From: Paenibacillus ehimensis NBRC 15659
GTDB taxonomy: Bacteria > Bacillota > Bacilli > Paenibacillales > NBRC-103111
Assembly: GCF_004000785.1 (NCBI RefSeq)
Contig: NZ_BILX01000005.1
Span: 147,470 to 211,469, forward strand
DNA length: 64,000 nt
Direction: 5' to 3'
How positions within the stretch are numbered: position 1 is the stretch's first letter; each line of letters begins with the position of its first letter. Below are positions 32,757 to 41,961 of the stretch, piece after piece. The notes under the pieces were generated by a model, which was given only the letters and a program-made list of their open reading frames with translations, searched no databases and was not told the origin of the DNA. The position numbers and the translations under genes were made by a program.

Positions 32757-33932
32757 TTAGCTTGTGATGGCCCGTCGAGCCGCGGGAACCTCGGGCAGCT
32801 CGTTCACGGAAACAATGGCGTCCGTCTTCTTCACCGGCTTGTTCCAGTACCGCTCGTTCCCCGGCAAATCGTCGAACCAGGCGGCGTCCTCCGGACAATC
32901 CAGCACCATAAATTTGCCGTACTCCCCGTCCCGCGATTGATGGTATTTCAAGTAAGCTTTGCCATTGTCGATCGCCAATATCTCGATTTTTCCGGACGTA
33001 TGGCTCATTGACAGACGTACCCTTTTTCCCAGACCGGAGGTTAGGGCTTTCGCTTGCTCGACAATATCGTATACTTTCTTCAAAGGCAGGACAAACTCGC
33101 TGTTCCCGGCCACCGGGCGGTTGACGAAGAAATAATAAGGCGTGACGCCGGCCCAGGAAAGCTTGTCCAGAAGCTCGCCCAATACCGCGGGATCGTCGTT
33201 AATCCCTTTCAGCACCGGAGTCTGGTTCACGACGATGGCCCCGGCACGATGCAGCGCCTCGAACCCTCTTTTGGCCTCTTCCGTGATTTCACGGGGATGA
33301 TTGATGTGCGCCATGACATAGATGCGCTTATCCGCGGAGGAGAAGGTCCGGATGAGATCCAGCAGCGCTTCGTCCTCATAAATGCGCATCGGGTTGAACA
33401 CGGGCAGCTTGGAGCCGAGCCGGATGATCTTGACATGTTCGATGGCCCGCAGCCTGCTCAAAATTTTGCCCAATCGCGCCGTCGACAGGATCAGACTGTC
33501 TCCGCCGGTCAGGAGCACGTTGTTAATCTCGGGATGCCGGGCGATGTAAGCGATTCCTTCTTCGACATCGGACATTGCTTCTTTCACATCGTTGCGGAAT
33601 AATCGCTTGCGGAAGCAGTACCTGCAGTAAGCGCCGCACACTTCCGATACGAGCAGCAACGCCGTCGTCCGGTATTTATGCTGGCAGCCGGGAACGACAT
33701 AATTCGTATCCTCGTCGGAAGCGTCCCACCGGCCGTATTCCAGCAGCTCGCCCTCGTTCGGGATGACAAGTTTTTTAATCGGATCGTCCGGATCGTTCCA
33801 ATTAATGAGGCTCAAGTAATAATCATTCACGCGAAACACGAATTTCTCCGTAATGGGCTTAAGCTTCTCCCGCTCCTGAAGCGGGATTTGGGGAATTTTA
33901 GCCATATCGGTGATATATTTCGGCTGTGGCAT
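32757..33932 (-). CDS. KamA family radical SAM protein (lysine 2,3-aminomutase-like)
   Basis: A 391-residue radical SAM enzyme. The [4Fe-4S] motif is CGAYCRYC (CxxxCxxC) near residue 112, followed by LLTGGDSL for SAM binding. Lysine 2,3-aminomutases are PLP enzymes that make beta-lysine; here the region of the PLP lysine reads SHTSGKIE, unlike the GGGGK of the classical enzyme, so the substrate is uncertain. ATG 33932 follows GAGGAGGG at 8 nt. Upstream lies a c-di-AMP riboswitch with a terminator. N-acetyl-beta-lysine is an osmolyte in some organisms, and c-di-AMP governs osmotic balance, so an osmolyte role is an attractive inference. No acetyltransferase gene is adjacent. Confidence 0.87.
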   Translation of the reverse strand: MPQPKYITDMAKIPQIPLQEREKLKPITEKFVFRVNDYYLSLINWNDPDDPIKKLVIPNEGELLEYGRWDASDEDTNYVVPGCQHKYRTTALLLVSEVCGAYCRYCFRKRLFRNDVKEAMSDVEEGIAYIARHPEINNVLLTGGDSLILSTARLGKILSRLRAIEHVKIIRLGSKLPVFNPMRIYEDEALLDLIRTFSSADKRIYVMAHINHPREITEEAKRGFEALHRAGAIVVNQTPVLKGINDDPAVLGELLDKLSWAGVTPYYFFVNRPVAGNSEFVLPLKKVYDIVEQAKALTSGLGKRVRLSMSHTSGKIEILAIDNGKAYLKYHQSRDGEYGKFMVLDCPEDAAWFDDLPGNERYWNKPVKKTDAIVSVNELPEVPAARRAITS

Positions 33933-34025
33933 GTCTTTTACCCTCCTCGTCATGGATGTAACTACACCAGCAGTACCGCAGGACACCTCCTTCTTCGCAA
34001 TTTTCCGCAGATGGGCGAATAAAGC

Positions 34026-34093
34026 AAAAAGACCCGTACAGCAGCGCATCCCTGGGCACATCGTGCCGCAGTCAGGCTGGCTGTCGCGGGTCT
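34026..34093 (-). terminator. riboswitch-controlled terminator with alternative pairing
   Basis: On the minus strand AGACCCG (34093-34087) pairs with CGGGTCT (34036-34030) to close a stem-loop followed by TTTTTG. A further CGGGTC (34112-34107), itself able to pair with GACCCG at 34123-34118, can instead pair with 34092-34087 and thus form an antiterminator. This is the layout of a transcriptional off-switch. Confidence 0.75.
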
Positions 34094-34161
34094 ATCCCTA
34101 TCGAAAGACCCGCACAACGGGTCATTCATGCAATAAATTTGCACAAAAGCATGGACCCATC

Positions 34162-34284
34162 TACTGCTGACGAGGTTAGCTGACGGACTCGGGAAAGATG
34201 GTTCCCTACGCGTAAACTCATGCGATTCGCCCCACAAAATTGGTTCCCCCGCTTTCCAACTCGGAGAAGTTGGAAATTAAGCGT
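34162..34284 (-). promoter_or_regulatory. c-di-AMP riboswitch (ydaO/yuaA type)
   Basis: On the minus strand a TTCCAAC/GTTGGAA hairpin is followed by the conserved blocks GGGGGAACCA, GGGGCGAATC, GTAGGGAACC and CGAGTCCGTCAGCTAACCTC, in the order and spacing of the ydaO aptamer. Such RNAs bind two c-di-AMP molecules and usually stop transcription when ligand is high. It leads into the alternative hairpins at 34026-34123 and then the KamA-family gene 94 nt after the T tract. CdaA, which makes c-di-AMP, is encoded at 54794. Confidence 0.93.
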
Positions 34285-34290
34285 AATTTC

Positions 34291-34320
34291 ATGATACACA
34301 ACGGAAGTTTGTTTCGTCAA
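34291..34320 (-). promoter_or_regulatory. sigma-A promoter of the riboswitch leader
   Basis: On the minus strand TTGACG, an 18-nt spacer and TATCAT; transcription would begin near 34284. The -35 box overlaps the end of the upstream MFS gene. Confidence 0.65.
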
Positions 34321-35549
34321 CCGTTATGACCGGATCGGGAAATATTTCCCGCCTGTTCCTCAGGCGTCTCCCGGCGAATCAGCAATGCAGCCAGCAAGCC
34401 GATACCAAGTATGAGCGCCAGCAGCACAAAGGTCAGCACATAGCTGCCGCTTTCCATAAAACGAATGGAGAGGATCGGCCCCAGGCTTGTTCCGGCAAAT
34501 AAAATAAACGTGTAGACCGAAACCGCAATCCCGCGCGATTTCCCTCCCAATTGCCCGACGAGCGAAACCAGCGCCGGAACGGCGATCGCAATACCCGCCA
34601 CAAAAACCAGACTCAGCATAATCAGCAGAAACAGGCTGGACATTAACCCCAACGAAGCGAGCCCTGCCATCGCCAGCAGCAGACCACCGCGCAGCACCGC
34701 ACGTACGCCGAACCGTTTGGATAAGCGTCCGGATAAAGGAGACAGCAGCATGCCGATCACGCCGATGGAACGCACATATAGAATTTCCTGCTTGGTCAGC
34801 CCGAAGTCCGGTCCGCTCAAGTAGCTGCCTAACACCGTGTACATGCTGACAAACGACATGAGCAGCACCAACGCGACGGCATAGCTGAGAAGAAGATTTT
34901 TTTGCGAAAATACGCTGCCGATTTGCTTCAAAGGTCCCCATATACTAGCGTGCGCTTGCTGAATTTCTCCTTTCGGCAGGAGCCGGGCAACCAGCAGCGC
35001 AGTCACGGCATAAGCACCGGCGAGCACATAAAATACCGCGTTCCACCCATATTGCTGGCTGATGAACCCGCTGACGACCTGCCCTGCGATTCCGGCAACC
35101 AGGAAGCCCGTGCTGATAAACCCGATCGTTGTCACCCGTTTTTCGGCGGGGAACATTTCCACCGCATAAGCAAGGGCTACCGGCGAGAACGTGGCTGCCG
35201 CAGCGCCTTGCAAGCCCCTCAGCACAAGAATCCAGAAGAAGCTGTCGGCCACGCCGAGCAGCAAGGAGACGACCGTCAACGCCATGAGTCCGATAACGAT
35301 TACTTTTTTACGGCCGTATTTGTCCGATAGCGCTCCATAGATCAGGCAGCCAATCGCAAAGCCAAGGGAAAACACGCTTCCCGCAGCCGCCGCCTGCGTA
35401 GGGGTGACGCCGAACAGCTCGGCAAAGAGGGAGATCAGAGGAATCGTGACATACAGGCTGGACATTACCGCCATACCGGCCCAGCACAGCACCGCCGTCA
35501 TTAAAGAATAGTTCCGCTTAGGAAGGGATGAATTCGCCAATTGCAACAT
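34317..35549 (-). CDS. MFS transporter
   Basis: A 410-residue major facilitator with 12 predicted helices. The loop 2-3 signature is GALSDKYGRKKVIV near residue 72. Set behind a MarR regulator with matching operators, it is probably a drug or metabolite exporter. Its 3' end contains the -35 box of the KamA-family leader promoter. Confidence 0.92.
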   Translation of the reverse strand: MLQLANSSLPKRNYSLMTAVLCWAGMAVMSSLYVTIPLISLFAELFGVTPTQAAAAGSVFSLGFAIGCLIYGALSDKYGRKKVIVIGLMALTVVSLLLGVADSFFWILVLRGLQGAAAATFSPVALAYAVEMFPAEKRVTTIGFISTGFLVAGIAGQVVSGFISQQYGWNAVFYVLAGAYAVTALLVARLLPKGEIQQAHASIWGPLKQIGSVFSQKNLLLSYAVALVLLMSFVSMYTVLGSYLSGPDFGLTKQEILYVRSIGVIGMLLSPLSGRLSKRFGVRAVLRGGLLLAMAGLASLGLMSSLFLLIMLSLVFVAGIAIAVPALVSLVGQLGGKSRGIAVSVYTFILFAGTSLGPILSIRFMESGSYVLTFVLLALILGIGLLAALLIRRETPEEQAGNISRSGHNG

Positions 35550-35651
35550 AAAGCACCTCTTTCAAATTTCGAATAAATTAAGATCAAGCCGTCTCGATGC
35601 CCGTTTGCGGAAACTGCATATCATACAAGGTCTTGTATTCCAGTAAGTAGT

Positions 35652-35666
35652 AAGATAATCTAACTA
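35652..35666. promoter_or_regulatory. MarR operator-like site before the MFS gene
   Basis: Read on the minus strand, AGTTAGATTATCTTA matches the GTTAGATTATCTAAC palindrome at 36268 in all but the last positions. It lies in the 132-bp gap between marR and the MFS gene. Confidence 0.5.
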
Positions 35667-35681
35667 TTATTCTAAAAAAAA

Positions 35682-36236
35682 TTATCTGCCTACCCCCACC
35701 CTTGTCTCGATATTCTGATGAAGCTTCTCCAAAATCTTCTCGAACACCTTGCGTTCCTCGCTATCCAGACCGTCAAGCAGCGAAGCGCACGTCGACCAAA
35801 AGGCCGGCAGTACTTGATCCACCAAGGCTCGGCCTTCCGGCGTGATGCCGACATGAATCATGCGGCGATCCTTGGCGCTTTGTTCGCGGGAAACCCAACC
35901 CCGTTTCCCCAGCCAATCCAATAGAGCCGTGACGGAAGCCCGGCGGATTCCAAGCCGGTCTGCGATGGCGGAAGGCGTGACGAGCTCTCTGCCTTCATGC
36001 AGCCTAAGCAGCAACAGCATATCCAGCTTGCTCTCGGTAATGCCATAAGGAGCTAACTCGACATCCATAACGTCCAGGATGTTATCGCTAAGCCATAGCA
36101 TTAACAATCCCATGCGGGACGATTTGCGGTCCGCGTCCTGAGCTGCCGTTTTGTCCATAAGCTCCAAATAGGGTCCGATGCCCAACGCGGGCAGCTGTTG
36201 ATCCGCTGTAGATTCATTCACCGTTTTTCTTGCCAT
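35682..36236 (-). CDS. MarR family transcriptional regulator
   Basis: A 184-residue winged-helix regulator. SAIADRLGIRRASVTALLDW is the recognition helix region and SAKDRRMIHVGITPEGRAL the wing. It has a 35-residue N-terminal extension relative to typical 145-residue MarR proteins. It probably represses itself and the MFS gene through the repeats at 36268 and 35652. Confidence 0.9.
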   Translation of the reverse strand: MARKTVNESTADQQLPALGIGPYLELMDKTAAQDADRKSSRMGLLMLWLSDNILDVMDVELAPYGITESKLDMLLLLRLHEGRELVTPSAIADRLGIRRASVTALLDWLGKRGWVSREQSAKDRRMIHVGITPEGRALVDQVLPAFWSTCASLLDGLDSEERKVFEKILEKLHQNIETRVGVGR

Positions 36237-36267
36237 GCGATCACCTTTCGCGGTAGCTTTTACGATA

Positions 36268-36282
36268 GTTAGATTATCTAAC
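36268..36282. promoter_or_regulatory. MarR operator-like palindrome
   Basis: GTTAGATTATCTAAC is a 15-bp palindrome around a central T, 31 nt before the marR start. Confidence 0.65.
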
Positions 36283-36369
36283 CATTACTATAGCTTATTT
36301 GGCACGGTCCTGCAAGCCTTAATCTTCCAGCTATGTCATAGTGGAGAAAGTCCGGGGCGCATGGCCCCG

Positions 36370-37107
36370 CTAAGACGTATATTCGTGAACGAGCTGCCGC
36401 AGCGCCTTCTTCACATCGCCGTGGAAGCATCCGCCATGATAACAAATAAGCCGTTCCACGTTGTAATCAAGCAGACGCCGCACGGAACGGACGGCCTCCT
36501 CTAAATCCAACGTAAATTGCGGATTCGCGATGTCCAGCTTCCCCTGCTCGATGACGACGGCGTCCCCGGCGATCAGCGTCCGGCTCGCGGGAAAATACAG
36601 CGAAATATGCCCGGGCATATGACCGGGCGTGTGCACGATCTCGATCCCGCCGCACCATGGCAGCCGCTCCCGATCGGCGACCGTCCGATCGACGGCAACC
36701 GGCTCGATCGACTGCAGAAAGCGAATAAACTGCTCCGCTTGCGGCTTCGCTTCTGACGGCAAGGCGTCGAACGTCGATTCGGCTTGCTCCAGCCTGAGCG
36801 ACTTCTTCTTTCCTTCGACATACGGCGCTTCCAGCTCATGCGCGATAATCTCCATATGCGGGAAAGCCCGCTTCAGTGCGGCCAGCGGCCCCATATGATC
36901 CATATCGTGATGCGTCACAATCAGCTTGGTGATCGAACCCAGGCGAAAGCCGCAGCGGACGACCGCTTGTTCAAGAAGCGGCACAAAATCCGGATACCCG
37001 CAGTCGACGAGAATGACCTCGTCTTCGTCCTGAAGCAGCACCGGGGTAATCGTTTGCTTTTGTCCGCCGTATGCAAACTCGATATCGAGCAAATGACAAT
37101 GGTTCAT
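36370..37107 (-). CDS. MBL fold metallo-hydrolase
   Basis: A 245-residue metallo-beta-lactamase-fold protein. The metal motif is THHDMDHMG near residue 65, with the next His in HTPGHMPGHI and the Asp in IAGDAVV, and a final His in CYHGGC. The HHDxDH form is common in small-molecule hydrolases (lactonase or thioesterase type). The substrate is unknown. It lies 61 nt downstream of the large LuxR-type regulator on the same strand and could be part of that transcript. Confidence 0.88.
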   Translation of the reverse strand: MNHCHLLDIEFAYGGQKQTITPVLLQDEDEVILVDCGYPDFVPLLEQAVVRCGFRLGSITKLIVTHHDMDHMGPLAALKRAFPHMEIIAHELEAPYVEGKKKSLRLEQAESTFDALPSEAKPQAEQFIRFLQSIEPVAVDRTVADRERLPWCGGIEIVHTPGHMPGHISLYFPASRTLIAGDAVVIEQGKLDIANPQFTLDLEEAVRSVRRLLDYNVERLICYHGGCFHGDVKKALRQLVHEYTS

Positions 37108-37168
37108 ACCCTACCCTGCCTCCAAATTCAGCATTTTTGTTTTCCCTCTGTCCGGCAATGAAGCTGAT

Positions 37169-40100
37169 TCAATCGAGCAATTGAAGCTCCTTCGCCTGAG
37201 CGATCGCTTTGGTCCGCCGGTTGACCTTCAGCTTCGTAAAAATATTTTTCACATGAACCTTCACCGTACCGACCGCCACAACCAGCCGCTCCGCAATCTC
37301 TTTATTCGACAATCCCGTGGCGAGTAAAGCGAGCACCTCCATCTCACGCTCCGTCAGAGGCTCCTCCATCGCGTTCGGCGTTCTTTGACGCCCCTTCCCG
37401 TCCTGCGGCCCGTTGTCATATTGGCCCAGCGACCGCATTAGCTCGCAAATATATAAGCTTTGTGCGGCCATGGCATGGAAGATACGAACCCGTTCCGGCG
37501 AAAACACGCCCGCCACAAAGGTATTTTCCAAATAAAGCACTCCAACCGACGCCCCGTGTACGGTCACCGGGATGCATAATGCAGCTTGGGGCCGATGCTT
37601 CAGCAGGTACGGATTGTGAAGCAGCCAGCTGTCTTCCGTCCCGGTATAATGGACTGACTCTTTCGTTCTGGAGACATAACGCGCCAAGCCGCTGGGCAAT
37701 AGCTCGTTGTCCTCCAACGGCGTAAGCGCGCCGAAAACGTTCACCTCGTCATCGGCATAGACCCGGACATACAGCTCGCCCTGGGATTCCATAAGCAGCG
37801 CGCCTTTTTGCGCCCCGGCATAGTTCATCAAGGTGCCCATAATTTCCACCAGAACTGCTTCCAGATCCATTTTGTCCGCGATGGCCTGTGTCGCTTTGAG
37901 AATGGCGACCAGATCCATTCGCTCCGCAGCATGCGCCTCTTGGCGGATGCCGTCGTCAAGCGCTGCTGATTCCGCTTCCGTATCACTGCTTTGCTCGTTA
38001 GGCGGCAAGCTCTCGGCCGTCCCGGAACCGCGCAGCGAGTGAAGCCGCTCTTCCAACGGCCGGGCTTTTACACGTATCCCCCACTGCTTATATCCTTCCA
38101 TGGCAGCCTGCAAATAAAAGAAGGCGATCTTCGCTCTCCCCTGGCTTGCGTAATAATTGGCCGCCAATTCATAGGCCACGCTCTCCATCTGGATATTCCC
38201 TCGCTCCTTGGCTTCCCGAACCGCTTTGTCATACATCGCCTCGGCTGCCGCGTACCGTTGTGCAACTTTGGCCCATTCGGCTTCAATTAAATACAGCTTC
38301 GACAGGAAATTATCCGGACTCCATTTGACCCAGATTTTAAATCGGCGGACAATTTGTTTTACACGTTTCACCTTGTTATTTCCGCCTTGAAGCATGCCGG
38401 GGTCGGACAACAGCGCAAGCGCTTCATAGAACAGACATTCCGGCAGATGAGGCAGATGGGTGGCGTACGCGGCAAATTTCTCCGCTTGCCGCGCCCACTG
38501 CGCGGCTTCGTCATACCTGCCATGGAAGTAGCATAATTGCGTCTTGTACGTGTTGTATTGAAACAAAGTGGTCGAGAAGGTCTCCTCGGAATAAATATGC
38601 TCCAGGAACCGTTCTTCCTCAAAATCGTTATCATTAAAAGAACAAGGCTCCGCCGTTTCCCCTTGCAGCGCCAATATGAATTGACGATACAGATGAAAAT
38701 TTTGCAGCACAAACTCATCCTTCGTTTCCGCCAGCACAGTCAAATATTCCGTAATTTTCTTGGAAAGCACATCCAGCGGCGCTCTTGTATACAAGGAATT
38801 GATATGCGCCCCCATCGAATAGCTCGAATACACGTAATCGCCCGATTCCATGCCGAAACGAAGTGCTTTCTCCAAGTATACGTCCCCTTCGTCCGCGCTT
38901 CCGACGAACTGGCAGAGCACTCCTCCGAAAATCATATGCGTGATCCCTTTGACCGAAGTCACATTGCAGCGCTCGGACAGCTCCAGGCCGACCTTGGCCA
39001 GCTCGTAGCCCTTCGCGTATTTTCCCAGCGCAATCCCCAGAAACATGCCGTACACCGAGTAGACAGCGGCAGAGACGGGCGTATTTCCGTACTTCAACGA
39101 CAATTGAATCGCTTGGCATACGAGCAGAAAAAACACGTTCTTATTGGTAAAAAAAGTAGATGCCAGGATCGCAAAAATCATATGGATAGCAGCGATCCGG
39201 TTTTTATCCGTCATCTCCGGCAGGAAGGCAAGCCGGTTATAATCGCGCCGAACCCGCAGCTCTACCCGCAAAACCTCCGAAAAAATGGCGGACTTCGAAG
39301 GGGCGGGCGCGATGTCGATTTGGAACTCCTTCAACCCCTGCAAGCCCAGAACGGTAGCTTCTTGATACTTGCCTAAGTTAATGCATTGCGTAATCCGGAT
39401 CATCCATGCTCTGGCCCGTTCGATGGGATTGCGCGCTTGGAGCAGCAAGCGGTCGACCAGTTGTTCCGTCTCCTCGTGGTTCCCGCACAAATACTCGCAT
39501 TCGGCACGCTCCGCATACAGCTCGAAGCACAACGCATAATGCCGGTCCCAATCACCGGCGCTTAGCAGTGCAGTCCCTTTTCGAAAAAAAACCAACGCGA
39601 TATCGAAGGCTGTCGATATCTTTGCCCGCTTCCCGGCAGCGAGATTCATCTCCATCAGCCCAATCCGTTCTTGCCGGTCCTCGATGACTCCCGAACCTAT
39701 ATTGAGGTGGTGGACAGCCGTGAAAAAATCTTCGGACTGCTCGCCGTTCAGCTGTCTCATCCATCTGCCGATTGAAAGATGCGTGCGCTGCCGCGTTTCG
39801 TCATCCATCCGGTTATATAACATTTTCTGGAAGTTGTCGTGCAGAAACCGATAGCGGTCGGAACCTGACGACGCAATTAAGCCTTCATCAAGGGCCGATG
39901 ACAAAATCGATACAACGGTCTCCACCGGCCGCCCCGAAACCTTGGCAATCAAAGCGGCATGAAACTCGCTGCCCGTGCATGCCGCAATTCGGAGCAGCTC
40001 CTGAGCCTCGCCGGAGAGCCGAAGCAGCTTATGCTTCATCAGCTCATGAACCGTAAAGAACGGCTGCCGCTCCAGAATCTGCCCCAGGTTCCAATGCCAA

Positions 40101-41809
40101 CGCCGGTCCTCACGACGATAGCTCAAGAGCCTGTCATCTTGAAAGCGTTGAAACATTTGCTTGAGATGAAACGGGTTGCCTCCGGACTTGTGGTACAGCA
40201 CTTCGGTGAGAGGCAGCGCTTCATCGGCATCGCAGTTTAAGGCATCCACGACAATAGGATTCACCTGTTCCAAGGTCAACGCGCGCAGAGGGATATGACG
40301 GACCATGACCTCTTCGGTAACGCTTCCGTCCTCCTCATACCCCGGAAGCTTCTTCGGCTCCGGGTCTGTGTCGCGATAGGCGCCGACAAACATCAAATAC
40401 TGGCTTTCCGGGTCGCACAGAAGCGAATGAACCAATTGCAGAGACGAGATATCGGCCCACTGCAAGTCGTCGATAAACAGGACGAGCGGATGCTCCTTCG
40501 AGGCCAGAGCTTGAACGAATTTGCGAAAGGCATGAATAAACCGCTTCTTGGCTTCATCCGGAGGCAGCTCTTCGACAACCGCGAACTCGCCAATCAGCAG
40601 CTTGACTTCGGGAATGATCGCGGCAATGATGGCTTCGTTTGAGCTTAAGGCGTCGCGAAGCTTATTTCTCCATGCTTCGACCTGCTCCGAGCTTTCTCCG
40701 AGCAGATGGCGCAGCAGACCGCGAAAAGCCTGGATAATCGGGTAATACGGGCTTTCCTTGGAAATTTGTTCGAACTTCCCCGTGATATAGAACGCCCCCC
40801 GCAGATGCGTTTTCTGCCGAAGGAACACTTCCTCCAAAAGACTCGTTTTTCCTATGCCCGCCGGACCCGAAACATAGACGATTTCCGTTGCTCCGCAGCA
40901 GGTCGATTGGAAGGCTTGGGACAGCAGCGAAATCTCGTCTTCCCTGCCATACAGCGCGGCTTTCATCCTGAACGGCTCGTACATGTCTCCGATTTTGTTC
41001 AAATCGGCTATTAACGCATCGCAATGGGGGTAGCGGTTTTCTGCGTTTTTTTCCAACAGCTTCATCACGATAGAGACAACCTTGGAATCCACGGGCTGAC
41101 CCGGATGGATGAGAGGCAGCGGCGATTGCGCCAAATGGGCATGAATCCACTCCAGCGGCTCTGTCGCCTTATACGGCAATTGCCCTGTCAGCATCTCGTA
41201 AAATACGATCCCCAAACAATACAGATCGCTTCGTTCGTCAATCTGCCGCTGCATTCTGCCGGTATTTTCGGGGGAAGTGTAAGGGAGCCGGTCTATATAA
41301 ATGGGCAAATCCTCTTGACGAAGCGGCTTGTCCGTACCCATGCGTTGAGCATGGCCAAAGCCCGTCAACGACACGTCCAGCGTACCCGGATGAATCAAAA
41401 TATGGTCCGGCCGCAGATCCAGATGGAGAATACTGCGGCGATGAAGCTCCCTGACGCGTGCGGCGATTGCGCCGGCCAGTTGAACAAAGGTGTCTTGATC
41501 GAGGCCGCCGCTCCTGCTCAAGTACTCCCTTAAGGAGGTTCGCCCGTCGTCCGCGAGCACAAGAGCGAGCGAGCTCCCGAATTTCCGCAAAGCAATCGGC
41601 TTCACGATACCTTCCAACTGTAAATTTTCGGTGATCTCGAATTCACGGCGAAGCATGCCTTGCTCGGCAGCAGCGCCTTCTTCGCTTATGGCCGTTCGGA
41701 CAAGTACAGGGTTCAACGGATCGTAATCTGAGAGAATCCCCCGGTACAGCCTCATACGGCTGTCTTCGCTCACAATGCCTATCACTTGGAATTCCAGATT
41801 AGGATTCAT
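37169..41809 (-). CDS. giant signalling regulator: kinase-like domain, AAA ATPase, helical repeats, GAF, LuxR HTH
   Basis: A 1546-residue multidomain protein. Residues about 15-260 are a Ser/Thr kinase-like domain whose motifs deviate: [11 protein letters not shown] in place of HRDLKPxN and LTGFG in place of DFG, so it may be inactive. Residues 270-550 form a STAND-type ATPase with [13 protein letters not shown] (Walker A) and [12 protein letters not shown] (Walker B). Helical TPR-like repeats follow to about 1240. A GAF domain lies near 1300-1440, and the last 65 residues are a LuxR HTH ([20 protein letters not shown]). Related cyanobacterial and Bacillales proteins end in a histidine kinase; here the output is DNA binding. 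ATG 41809 follows AGGGGTG. Target genes and signal are unknown. Confidence 0.88.
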   Translation of the reverse strand: MNPNLEFQVIGIVSEDSRMRLYRGILSDYDPLNPVLVRTAISEEGAAAEQGMLRREFEITENLQLEGIVKPIALRKFGSSLALVLADDGRTSLREYLSRSGGLDQDTFVQLAGAIAARVRELHRRSILHLDLRPDHILIHPGTLDVSLTGFGHAQRMGTDKPLRQEDLPIYIDRLPYTSPENTGRMQRQIDERSDLYCLGIVFYEMLTGQLPYKATEPLEWIHAHLAQSPLPLIHPGQPVDSKVVSIVMKLLEKNAENRYPHCDALIADLNKIGDMYEPFRMKAALYGREDEISLLSQAFQSTCCGATEIVYVSGPAGIGKTSLLEEVFLRQKTHLRGAFYITGKFEQISKESPYYPIIQAFRGLLRHLLGESSEQVEAWRNKLRDALSSNEAIIAAIIPEVKLLIGEFAVVEELPPDEAKKRFIHAFRKFVQALASKEHPLVLFIDDLQWADISSLQLVHSLLCDPESQYLMFVGAYRDTDPEPKKLPGYEEDGSVTEEVMVRHIPLRALTLEQVNPIVVDALNCDADEALPLTEVLYHKSGGNPFHLKQMFQRFQDDRLLSYRREDRRWHWNLGQILERQPFFTVHELMKHKLLRLSGEAQELLRIAACTGSEFHAALIAKVSGRPVETVVSILSSALDEGLIASSGSDRYRFLHDNFQKMLYNRMDDETRQRTHLSIGRWMRQLNGEQSEDFFTAVHHLNIGSGVIEDRQERIGLMEMNLAAGKRAKISTAFDIALVFFRKGTALLSAGDWDRHYALCFELYAERAECEYLCGNHEETEQLVDRLLLQARNPIERARAWMIRITQCINLGKYQEATVLGLQGLKEFQIDIAPAPSKSAIFSEVLRVELRVRRDYNRLAFLPEMTDKNRIAAIHMIFAILASTFFTNKNVFFLLVCQAIQLSLKYGNTPVSAAVYSVYGMFLGIALGKYAKGYELAKVGLELSERCNVTSVKGITHMIFGGVLCQFVGSADEGDVYLEKALRFGMESGDYVYSSYSMGAHINSLYTRAPLDVLSKKITEYLTVLAETKDEFVLQNFHLYRQFILALQGETAEPCSFNDNDFEEERFLEHIYSEETFSTTLFQYNTYKTQLCYFHGRYDEAAQWARQAEKFAAYATHLPHLPECLFYEALALLSDPGMLQGGNNKVKRVKQIVRRFKIWVKWSPDNFLSKLYLIEAEWAKVAQRYAAAEAMYDKAVREAKERGNIQMESVAYELAANYYASQGRAKIAFFYLQAAMEGYKQWGIRVKARPLEERLHSLRGSGTAESLPPNEQSSDTEAESAALDDGIRQEAHAAERMDLVAILKATQAIADKMDLEAVLVEIMGTLMNYAGAQKGALLMESQGELYVRVYADDEVNVFGALTPLEDNELLPSGLARYVSRTKESVHYTGTEDSWLLHNPYLLKHRPQAALCIPVTVHGASVGVLYLENTFVAGVFSPERVRIFHAMAAQSLYICELMRSLGQYDNGPQDGKGRQRTPNAMEEPLTEREMEVLALLATGLSNKEIAERLVVAVGTVKVHVKNIFTKLKVNRRTKAIAQAKELQLLD

Positions 41810-41920
41810 GTCCGACACCCCTAGTGCACTCCTTGATAAACTTATTTTAGAAACCATCAGAGAAGCAAGTCAACCCTTCGACTGTCGATAGACAGGTGGA
41901 ACGCCATGCTTCCAAGCGCA

Positions 41921-41953
41921 ATAAAAGAGACGGGCCATGTCGACCCGTCTCTT
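41921..41953 (-). terminator. terminator after the SLH surface protein
   Basis: On the minus strand GAGACGGG/CCCGTCTC close a short loop, followed by TTTTATT. Confidence 0.85.
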
Positions 41954-41961
41954 CCTCCTGC

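Noticed and set aside
33933..34320. Lysine riboswitch or T-box before the KamA-family gene
   Set aside because: Expected from the gene's family, but the conserved blocks GGGGGAACC, GGGGCGAATC and CGTCAGCTAACCTCG are those of the c-di-AMP aptamer, and no T-box or L-box core is present.
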